From an uncultured Bacteroidales bacterium (lineage in GTDB: Bacteria; Bacteroidota; Bacteroidia; Bacteroidales; UBA932), in contig CAMVGM010000002.1 in assembly GCA_947167015.1 (NCBI GenBank), positions 1 through 64,000 of the forward strand: 64,000 bases of DNA, in the 5' to 3' direction. Of this stretch, positions 39,839-47,067 are shown piece by piece (position 1 is the first letter of the stretch; each line of letters begins with the position of its first letter). The notes under the pieces are model-generated. The model was not told the origin of the DNA. It saw only the letters and a program-made list of their open reading frames with translations, and did no database searches. A program made the translations under genes and the position numbers.

Positions 39839-40701
39839 CCGACGGCAAAGCCATCATCCTGCTGCACTGTCCCGACCAGCAGGGCATCATCACGGACGTG
39901 ACGGGCTTCATCACCCGCAATCACGGCAACATCGTTTACATCGACCAGTATGTGGACACCATCGAGGGGCATCTCTTCATGCGCATCGAATGGGAACTCA
40001 AGGGCTTCTTCATCCCCCGCGAGCACATCAAGGAGGTCGTGGACGAACTCTTCGCCGAGCGCTACGGGATGGTGTCGAGCATCTTCTTCAGCGACGAGCG
40101 GCCGCGGATGGCCATCTTCGTGAGCAAGATGAGCCACTGCCTCTACGACCTGCTGGCCCGCTACCGCGCGGGCGAATGGGACGTGGACATTCCCTGCATC
40201 GTCAGCAACCACGAGGACCTGCGCTTCGTGGCCGACCAGTTCGGCATCCCCTTCCACGTGTGGAGCATCGCCCCGGACAAGTCGAACCGCGCCGAGGTGG
40301 AGAAGGCCGAGATGGAACTGCTGCATAAAGAACGCATCTCGTTCATCGTGCTCGCGCGCTACATGCAGGTGATCAGCGACGAGATGATCGCGGAATACCC
40401 GCACCACATCATCAACATCCACCACTCCTTCCTGCCCGCTTTCGTGGGCGCGAGGCCCTACCACCAGGCCTACGAGCGGGGCGTCAAGATCATCGGCGCC
40501 ACCAGCCACTACGTCACGCGGGAACTGGACGCCGGCCCCATCATCGAGCAGGACGTGGTGCGCATCACGCACAAAGACACGCCCGACAGCCTGGTACTGA
40601 AAGGACGAGATCTGGAGAAAATCGTCCTGAGCCGGGCCGTGACCAAGCACATCGAGCGCAAGATCCTGACCTACAAGAACCGGACGGTCGTATTCGGCTG
40701 A
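39835..40701 (+). CDS. purU: Formyltetrahydrofolate deformylase
   Basis: The 288-aa protein has an N-terminal ACT domain ([18 protein letters not shown]) and a formyltransferase-fold hydrolase domain with [16 protein letters not shown] and [11 protein letters not shown]. It splits 10-formyl-THF to THF and formate, balancing the one-carbon pool; the E. coli enzyme responds to methionine and glycine. It is coupled to asd by a 4-nt overlap. Its stop is 5 nt from the convergent DUF1460 gene. Confidence 0.93.
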   Translation: MTDGKAIILLHCPDQQGIITDVTGFITRNHGNIVYIDQYVDTIEGHLFMRIEWELKGFFIPREHIKEVVDELFAERYGMVSSIFFSDERPRMAIFVSKMSHCLYDLLARYRAGEWDVDIPCIVSNHEDLRFVADQFGIPFHVWSIAPDKSNRAEVEKAEMELLHKERISFIVLARYMQVISDEMIAEYPHHIINIHHSFLPAFVGARPYHQAYERGVKIIGATSHYVTRELDAGPIIEQDVVRITHKDTPDSLVLKGRDLEKIVLSRAVTKHIERKILTYKNRTVVFG

Positions 40702-40706
40702 GCCGT

Positions 40707-41606
40707 TCAGGGCAGGCGCAGCACGGTGACGCCGAGGATGCGCCGGTTGGCCTTCAGGTAGGCTTCCAGGGTGCGCGGCTCGACGATGACCTTGCCGGCC
40801 GAAGAAGATGCGTGGATGAAGCCCAGGCGGTCGCCGGGCTTTTCCCGGTACGCGATCACGACGTGGGAATAATCCAGCCCCTCGATGGAGGGGGCGAAAC
40901 AGAGAATGTCGCCGCTGCGGATTCCGGATTCCGCGGCGGCGAGTTTTTCTTTCGGAATATAGTAACGCGCGTAATCATCCAGACGCCGTTCGACGGAACG
41001 GATGCGGGCGAGGTTCTCCTTCGCCGCAGCGGACTCCCCTTTCAAGGCGTCATAGCTGTCCGGATGTGTGGACATAAAACGGAGCGGACGCGGGTCGCGC
41101 ACTCCGCCCAGTTTCTCCGTAACATCCTGGAACAGACCGTTTTCCACGCCTTGCAGGATCCATTCCGAGGTGTAGTGCAGACGCGAGGCGTAGCCGTCGG
41201 CAACGCCGTCCCGGTAACGGGAGCGGAGCAGCGTCCTGGCCAGGTCGTCCATCCTCGCATCCGCCCCGCAGCGCTGCACGGTCTGCACGAGGCCCAGGCA
41301 GGTCTCGGCGAAAAGGATGCAGTCGGTCTTCGTAAGATAGATGCGCAGCCGCTCTTCCCCGCCCTCCAGCGTGCCGGCCACGTAGGGCTGGCCGAGCAGG
41401 CCCATCGCGGCCCGGACCATCAGTTCCGCGGAAGGTTCCGCATCCGCCCGGGCGGCGAGTCCGTCCATCAGCCGCTCCGCCAGGGCGATATCCTCCGGGG
41501 CGGATTCATAGCGCGGCACGTCCGTGCCCCGGGCGCGGATGCACGCCGGGCAGACGGCCAGGCAGAGCCAGAGCGCCAGGCTACTTGCGCAGGATGCGGC
41601 GGACAT
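40707..41606 (-). CDS. DUF1460 N-acetylmuramoyl-L-alanine amidase-like protein, exported
   Basis: The 299-aa protein begins with a short hydrophobic signal-like segment (ASSLALWLCLAVCPAC). It carries the DUF1460 (NlpC/P60-like) core: nucleophile Cys96 in LTKTDCILFAETCL, then SGDILCFAPS, YSHVVIAYRE with the histidine, and GFIHASSSAGKV. Family members cleave cell-wall peptides or related amides in the periplasm. The ATG at 41606 overlaps the upstream hydrolase gene by 26 nt; a longer reading to 41807 lies in that gene and lacks a signal. Confidence 0.85.
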   Translation of the reverse strand: MSAASCASSLALWLCLAVCPACIRARGTDVPRYESAPEDIALAERLMDGLAARADAEPSAELMVRAAMGLLGQPYVAGTLEGGEERLRIYLTKTDCILFAETCLGLVQTVQRCGADARMDDLARTLLRSRYRDGVADGYASRLHYTSEWILQGVENGLFQDVTEKLGGVRDPRPLRFMSTHPDSYDALKGESAAAKENLARIRSVERRLDDYARYYIPKEKLAAAESGIRSGDILCFAPSIEGLDYSHVVIAYREKPGDRLGFIHASSSAGKVIVEPRTLEAYLKANRRILGVTVLRLP

Positions 41607-42384
41607 GGTCCTTGAGGATCTGCACGGCAGGGTCGGCCATGTTCCCGTGGTTGAAACCCTGCAGTTCGTAAATCGTCGCATCGGGGTGGCCGACCATCTG
41701 GAACAGGCGCCAGAAGTAGGCGGTCTCCTCGTAGCGGCCGTAGAGTTCGAGGTCCCGGTCGCCGGAGATGATGACGATAGGCGGGGCGTCGGCGCGGACG
41801 TGCGCAAGCGGCGCGTATTCGTCGATGAGCGGCTGGTACGGCGTCATTCCGAGGGTCTGGCGGTGGGAGTAGTGCGTGAGCACCTGCCCGCTGAACGGGA
41901 TCAGGCCCGCGATGCGGTCGGCATCGATGCCGTATTTCGCCAGCCAGTGCTTGTCCAGTCCCACCAGATCGATCAGGTATCCGCCGGCGGAGTGGCCGGA
42001 CAGGAAGATCTTGTCCGGGGAACCGCCATAGCGTGCGGCGTTCTCGAAGGCCCAGGCCACGGCCGCAGCGGCATCGGCGATGCAGTCGGCGACGGTTCCT
42101 TTCGGAATCAGCCGGTATCCGGCGGAAAAGACCACGAAACCGCTCTCCTTGAGGTCGCGCGGCACGGAGGTCTTCTCGCCGCCGGTCAGGCCCCCGCCGT
42201 GGAACCAGACCACCACGGGCAGGTCCTTCGCGCCTTCCGGCGCATAGACGTCCAGTTTGCAGCGTTCGACCCGGTAGGCGTCGTCAGAAGCGCTCACGAA
42301 GGGAATGTCCCGGGCAACCTGCGCAAGGGCCAGGCAGCCCGCGGCCAGCAACAGGACGAAGCTGCCGAGAAACCTTTTTCCCAT
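41581..42384 (-). CDS. Secreted alpha/beta-hydrolase esterase
   Basis: The 267-aa protein has a signal peptide (MGKRFLGSFVLLLAAGCLA, possibly lipidated at Cys17), the oxyanion motif HGGG at 62-65, the nucleophile Ser132 in SGHSAGG, an aspartate in SGDRDLELYG and a C-terminal histidine in GFNHGNM. That is the BD-FAE/carboxylesterase layout. It probably removes acyl groups from sugars or peptides outside the cytoplasm. It overlaps the DUF1460 gene and follows a lipoprotein gene by 6 nt. Confidence 0.82.
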   Translation of the reverse strand: MGKRFLGSFVLLLAAGCLALAQVARDIPFVSASDDAYRVERCKLDVYAPEGAKDLPVVVWFHGGGLTGGEKTSVPRDLKESGFVVFSAGYRLIPKGTVADCIADAAAAVAWAFENAARYGGSPDKIFLSGHSAGGYLIDLVGLDKHWLAKYGIDADRIAGLIPFSGQVLTHYSHRQTLGMTPYQPLIDEYAPLAHVRADAPPIVIISGDRDLELYGRYEETAYFWRLFQMVGHPDATIYELQGFNHGNMADPAVQILKDHVRRILRK

Positions 42385-42390
42385 GGCGGA

Positions 42391-42798
42391 TTATTGGGCC
42401 GGTTTTTCTTCCCCCTGGCCAAGGCCGGCCCCGATTCCTTTGAAAAAGTCGCCGATCTCGTCGATCATGCCGGGAATCTGCTTGCCGATCTCTTCGATGG
42501 AAGAGGAAATGTTTGCGACGCCGGACTTGACGGCGGCGGCGAAATAACGGCCGCTCGCGTTGCGGAAGCGCTTGGCTTCATCCACTGTCAGGGAGCCCTT
42601 GTTGTTCTGGTACTCCTCGACGAGTTTCTCGAACTTCTCGTTGGACTGCTCCCACTGTTCCTGCGTGTAGTTGTCACCGTTCTTTTCGACCGTATCGGCA
42701 AGGGCTTCCATCCGGCCGGGCAGGCTGAAACGGTCGCAGGAGGAGGCAAGCAGCAGCGCGCACAGCGCCGCAAGCATCAAGGCAAGAAATCTTTTCAT
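42391..42798 (-). CDS. Small lipoprotein of unknown function
   Basis: The 135-aa protein has a lipoprotein signal with the lipidated Cys21 (ALLLASSCDRF). It is followed by a charged, helical middle (NYTQEQWEQSNEKFEKLVEE) and an amphipathic, glycine-rich tail. No enzyme motif was recognised. The start MKRFLALML at 42798 is set by the signal peptide and a -7 box at 42816-42823; a longer reading to 42855 adds unlikely residues. It heads the three-gene minus-strand set. Confidence 0.8.
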   Translation of the reverse strand: MKRFLALMLAALCALLLASSCDRFSLPGRMEALADTVEKNGDNYTQEQWEQSNEKFEKLVEEYQNNKGSLTVDEAKRFRNASGRYFAAAVKSGVANISSSIEEIGKQIPGMIDEIGDFFKGIGAGLGQGEEKPAQ

Positions 42799-42809
42799 AT
42801 GCGTGTTGT

Positions 42810-42840
42810 TTTGTACAAAGATAACAATTTTGTATATTTG
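42810..42840 (+). promoter_or_regulatory. Strong promoter of the 606-aa unknown gene
   Basis: TTTG (42810-42813), exactly 19 nt, then TATATTTG (42833-42840) is a perfect Bacteroidota promoter. The ATG is at 42917, so the leader is about 70 nt. It overlaps the opposite-strand lipoprotein promoter. Confidence 0.75.
42816..42823 (-). promoter_or_regulatory. -7 box of the lipoprotein gene
   Basis: TATCTTTG on the minus strand fits TAnnTTTG and lies 17 nt upstream of the lipoprotein ATG, inside the spacer of the plus-strand promoter. Confidence 0.5.
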
Positions 42841-42916
42841 TGACCGAGGCTGCATAGAAAGTTCCTATTCACTCTTTCTGAGATCTTACTTTCCGCAGTC
42901 TCTTTTTTTATTGACC

Positions 42917-44737
42917 ATGGATCCGATTCTCATACAGTTCTTCAAGGCGGCCGTCCCCGGCGCCCCCGCGGCGGCCGACCCCGCCAAGTTGCAGGCGGAC
43001 GCGTTCAAATGCGGCTTCATCATCCATCCGGACCTCCTCAACACCGACGTGGAAGCCTTCATCGCCCGCCAGACGGCGGATCCCAACGCCACGTTCTACA
43101 AACGCTGGGAGGACATGATGTCGAAGGACCGGCTGGAACTGCTGCTGGACCAGATCCGTCATTACGCCACCACCTACGGGACCCGCTTCACGCAGGAGGG
43201 AAACGGCTACGTGCCCAACGAAGGGGCCGAGGCGCCGGAATTCCAGGACCTCACCCTCATCGCCCCCATCACGGAGGAAGAGCTCTACGCCCGCTGCCTG
43301 AAACTGCTCGAGAGCGGCGCGGCGCTCAAAGGCGAGACCGTGAAGGTGCTTTGCAGCGCCGTCACGGACCATCTTTCCGCACATCCGGAAGAGACGTTCG
43401 ACATCGATTCCGTCCGCAACCGCGAGGCCCTGAGCATCCTCTGCAAGACGCTGGGCCGCCGGCCTTCCGCCCCGGTCGACCTGCTGCGCTACATCGTCTA
43501 TGAGGCCACCGGGGAGACTTTGCTCATCCAGTCGCAAGACATGCTGGAACGCATCCGGCAGAATGCGGACAAATTCGATTTCCGCCAGCTCAGCGAGGCG
43601 GAAACCGCGAAACTGGCCAGCATTTTCTACCGCTTCAAGAACCTTTTCCTCGCTTTCCGCACGCAGGAGAACTATGACGCCAAGCGGACCATCTGCATCC
43701 AGAAAGCATCCGTCAACCGAGCGGTAATCAACCACTTGCGCAGGATGGCCCCGAAGCAGCACAAACCGATGCGCCCGGGTTTCTGGGAGGGCCTGCTGGC
43801 CGCTTCCGTCAGCGAGGAAGAACTCCGCGCCCGATTGGACGGCGTGTCCAATTTCAAGCTGGTCACTCTGCTGCAGACCATCCGCGAGCGGCTGCTGACC
43901 GGAACGGGCGAGCCCGCGATGTACATCATCCGCAACGGCAGCGTCTGGCTGAAAGACGCCCCGCAGCGGGAAGACCGCAAGGCCTACCTGGAGATGCTGG
44001 AGCGCGTACTCCGCACCCGGCTGGTGGAAAGGCTTTCAGCCAAGGCCTGCAGCGTGCGTTTCCCGGAGGAACTCATCCTCGCCTGCCCCGCCTCGGAAAA
44101 GACTTTCGTGGGAAACCTCCCCTTCGGCTCCCGCTACCGGATGAGCGACCACAACTTCTTCGGCATCTACTGGCGGAAGGAGTGGGGCTGCCACGACTTC
44201 GACATCAGTTTCGTCGATTGGTCCGGTGCCAAGACCGGCTGGAACGCCGCCTACGATACCGGCGAGACCTTCTACTCCGGCGATATGACCGATGCCAACC
44301 CGGAAGCCGCCGAACTGATGTACTGCAAGGAGGGCTGCCCGGACGGCACCATCTACTGCAACCGCTTCAATGGCAAAGAAGGCAGCCGCTTCCGCTTCTA
44401 CGTCGGACGGCAGAAAATCGTGAAAGTGAGGGAAAACTATATGGTGGATCCGAACGCCAAGGTCATCGACGAAGAATTGGTGTCCGACCGGCGGGAGAAG
44501 ATGCTCGCCATCGTCAGCGGCGGATGGATCTTCCTGATGGACCTCGCCACGGGCCGGGGCCGCGTGTCCTCCGGCAAGGATGCGGGAAAGAAGGAAGCCG
44601 TCATCGCCCGCAAGGCGCGCTGCTTCCTGTCCCTGCGCGAACTCCTGCTGGAGGCCGGATTCACGGAAACGGCCGATCATCCGCAGCTTGACCTCACGGA
44701 CCTGAAGAAAGATACGCTCCTGGCGCTGTTCAGCTGA
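42917..44737 (+). CDS. Unknown 606-aa protein with TerD-like C-terminal module
   Basis: The 606-aa protein starts MDPILIQFFKAAVPGAP. There is no signal peptide; the first ~380 residues are charged, helix-rich and unrecognised. Around residues 400-500 it shows CHDFDISFVDWSGAKT and TFYSGDMTDANPEAAELMY. This resembles the beta-sandwich of TerD and MXAN_6230/SCO0854-type proteins (D-x-D-hydrophobic core, then SGD and a glutamate-rich strand). That comparison is by eye and is tentative. It has a perfect promoter of its own and stands alone between two minus-strand operons. Confidence 0.75.
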   Translation: MDPILIQFFKAAVPGAPAAADPAKLQADAFKCGFIIHPDLLNTDVEAFIARQTADPNATFYKRWEDMMSKDRLELLLDQIRHYATTYGTRFTQEGNGYVPNEGAEAPEFQDLTLIAPITEEELYARCLKLLESGAALKGETVKVLCSAVTDHLSAHPEETFDIDSVRNREALSILCKTLGRRPSAPVDLLRYIVYEATGETLLIQSQDMLERIRQNADKFDFRQLSEAETAKLASIFYRFKNLFLAFRTQENYDAKRTICIQKASVNRAVINHLRRMAPKQHKPMRPGFWEGLLAASVSEEELRARLDGVSNFKLVTLLQTIRERLLTGTGEPAMYIIRNGSVWLKDAPQREDRKAYLEMLERVLRTRLVERLSAKACSVRFPEELILACPASEKTFVGNLPFGSRYRMSDHNFFGIYWRKEWGCHDFDISFVDWSGAKTGWNAAYDTGETFYSGDMTDANPEAAELMYCKEGCPDGTIYCNRFNGKEGSRFRFYVGRQKIVKVRENYMVDPNAKVIDEELVSDRREKMLAIVSGGWIFLMDLATGRGRVSSGKDAGKKEAVIARKARCFLSLRELLLEAGFTETADHPQLDLTDLKKDTLLALFS

Positions 44738-44751
44738 TAGGCAGTCCCCGC

Positions 44752-47067
44752 TCAGGGACGGCAGAGCAGGACCTGGTCCAGCACGACGCCTTCATCCAGC
44801 GCCGTCAGCGTGAGCCGGTGCGTCCCCTCTTTTCCCAGTTGCAGCAGGGTGTCGCGGACGGCCTGGTTGTTCAGCACGTTCTCCTTCCATTCCTCACTGC
44901 GGTCGTAAGTTTCATAAGCGAATGCCACGTGATCACCGCCGTCCACGGAAAGGGTGAAACGGAGTTGCGGGCTGCTGACCGGGTGCGTGGGGACCATCCG
45001 CACGGAGACGACGGCCTCCGCCGCTTCGGTGCTGAAACTGAAAGACACGCTCTCGCCGGGCGTGAGCATCGCGGCACCGCCCTCGTAACCGAGGCCCTCA
45101 CAAGGCGTGAGACGGCCTTTCCCGTCAACGGCATTCCACTTGGCAATGACCGCGGGAGCCGCCGGAAGCGGAGCGTCCGCCTGCACGTGCGGGTATTTCT
45201 GGAAGACCGGCAGCCTGCGGGGCGCCATATTCATCATCCCCTTCCATTTCCCCTGGTTGTACCGGTCCGTCAACGCCTCGATCGCGTCGTAGGCCGCATC
45301 CGCTTCAGCCCAGTCGGCAAGACCGTGCCGGGCCAGCTGGGCGGTGAGTGCTTTCTCATTCATCTTGGCCGCCGCCTGCACGGGATACTGGACGAGGTGA
45401 TAGTACGCGGTCTGGTGGTCCTCAGGAACCAGCGAGGCGCAGTTCTCCACCTGGTCGTACAAGCGGGCGAACTGGTCCATACGCGTCCGGATCGTCGCTT
45501 CATCCCAAGGGAGGTCTTTCACGATGCGGTAGGCCGGGTCCCGCTCTTCCTCGCGCGTATTGCCCATGAATTCGGGCTTGCGGATATAGGAAAGACGGTA
45601 GTACTCCACCAGGGAAGGGAGGACGGCGGATGCGACTTTCCGGCCGAATTCCCGTGTCAGGAAGGCCTTCAGGTGGGCCTGCCAGCCGCTGGCGCGGACG
45701 GCGTCGATGTCCCAGGCCATATCCATAATAAGTTCGATCTGGTACTCTTCCGGCTTGATGTCGCCGACGTTGAGGATCCAGGTCTGGCGGATGCCCTTGT
45801 CGTAGGCCATCCCCATCTGCTGCAGGATCAGGGCCGGGGAATAGGCGCCCAGCCACAGGTAGTCGTGAGGGCGGCCCCAGTAGGAGACGTGGTAGTAGAC
45901 ACCGTTGCCGCCCGGACGGTTGCGCTCGGCTTCGGTCGGGAAATGCCGGATGTAGCCGTAGTTGTCGTCGCACCACATCAGGGTCACGTCCTCGGGGACC
46001 TCCAGGCCTTCGTTGTAGGCCAGGAGCACTTCCTTATAAGGGATGAACACCTGCGGGATCCGCGTCACGTCAGGGTCGACCAGCTCGGAGAGCATCTCCC
46101 GCTGCACGGAGATCACCTCCGCCAACGCTTCCTTCTGCTCCTCAGGCGTATCGGCGCCGCTCATCGGTCCGTCGTGGATGCCGCGCATCCCGAGCGTGTA
46201 CATGATCTCCTGGTCCTTGACCGAAGCGACCCGCTCCCGCCAGAAATCCAGCACCTTGTCGCGGTTGGTGATGAAGTTGTACTCCCCTTCTCCGCGTACG
46301 CGCCACTCGCCGTTGGCGTTGCTGGCCATCGGCTCGCAATGCGAAGTGCCGATGTAGATTCCGTATTTTTCAGCGACGGCCCGGTTCTCTTCCGTCAGGA
46401 AGAACGGGACCGAACAACCGTGCATCGCCGGCCAGAACGAATTGGCACGCAACCGGAGCAGCAGCTCGAAAATCCGGGCGTGGGTCTCGGGACCGATCCG
46501 GCCGGGAACATCCGTCGGTTCCAGCGTCCGGGTCACCCAGGGCACGAAGGCGAAGTCTTCGTCATTGATAAAGATCCCCCGGTACGCGACGTCCGGTTCA
46601 CCGACCTGCCTGAAACCCTTTTTCAGACGGAAATCCTTCCGGGAGGACGGGGTGCAGTCCGCCCACCATTCCCAGGGAGAGACGCCCAGCTTGCGGGACA
46701 GTTCCATCAGACCGTAGGCGACGCCGTGGCCGTCGCTGCCCGCGATCAGCAGCTGCCCGGAAGGCAATACCTTCAGGACGAACGCCTCGTGGTGTCCGGC
46801 GATGGCGGCGACGTCCGGGTCCGCGGCAAAGTCCGGATGGTCCGCCAGGACCAGACGGAGCTTCCCGTCCTGCTGAACCTCGCTGACCGATGCGGAAAGC
46901 ACCTGCCGGAGGTCTTTTCCGAAGATTTCCAGCGCGGTTGTCGCAATGGGTTCATCCACATTGAGTTCCACCGTCACATCTTCCGTGCTCTTCAGCACGA
47001 ATCCCGGCCCCGTCCCGCACGCGGCGGCGACGAGCGCAAGCGACAGAAACAGAGCAAGCCGTCTCAT
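44752..47067 (-). CDS. Glycoside hydrolase family 115 lipoprotein (alpha-glucuronidase-like)
   Basis: The 771-aa protein has a signal sequence ending at a likely lipidated cysteine (SLALVAAACGTG). The GH115 core motifs are RGIFINDEDFAF, LRLRANSFWPAMH, GMRGIHDGPMSG and WCDDNYGYIRHFP, with a C-terminal GH115_C beta domain (about 660-771). Characterised GH115 enzymes remove glucuronic acid from xylan or arabinogalactan side chains. At 771 aa it is at the short end of the family, but no domain looks broken. ATG 47067 overlaps the upstream stop by 4 nt (ATGA). Confidence 0.88.
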   Translation of the reverse strand: MRRLALFLSLALVAAACGTGPGFVLKSTEDVTVELNVDEPIATTALEIFGKDLRQVLSASVSEVQQDGKLRLVLADHPDFAADPDVAAIAGHHEAFVLKVLPSGQLLIAGSDGHGVAYGLMELSRKLGVSPWEWWADCTPSSRKDFRLKKGFRQVGEPDVAYRGIFINDEDFAFVPWVTRTLEPTDVPGRIGPETHARIFELLLRLRANSFWPAMHGCSVPFFLTEENRAVAEKYGIYIGTSHCEPMASNANGEWRVRGEGEYNFITNRDKVLDFWRERVASVKDQEIMYTLGMRGIHDGPMSGADTPEEQKEALAEVISVQREMLSELVDPDVTRIPQVFIPYKEVLLAYNEGLEVPEDVTLMWCDDNYGYIRHFPTEAERNRPGGNGVYYHVSYWGRPHDYLWLGAYSPALILQQMGMAYDKGIRQTWILNVGDIKPEEYQIELIMDMAWDIDAVRASGWQAHLKAFLTREFGRKVASAVLPSLVEYYRLSYIRKPEFMGNTREEERDPAYRIVKDLPWDEATIRTRMDQFARLYDQVENCASLVPEDHQTAYYHLVQYPVQAAAKMNEKALTAQLARHGLADWAEADAAYDAIEALTDRYNQGKWKGMMNMAPRRLPVFQKYPHVQADAPLPAAPAVIAKWNAVDGKGRLTPCEGLGYEGGAAMLTPGESVSFSFSTEAAEAVVSVRMVPTHPVSSPQLRFTLSVDGGDHVAFAYETYDRSEEWKENVLNNQAVRDTLLQLGKEGTHRLTLTALDEGVVLDQVLLCRP

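Noticed and set aside
40697-40707. Hairpin at the purU/DUF1460 junction
   Set aside because: A 4-bp stem over the purU stop is too small to terminate.
44738-44760. Terminator between the convergent 606-aa and GH115 genes
   Set aside because: GTCCC-CGCTCA-GGGAC is only 5 bp and no T-tract follows on either strand.
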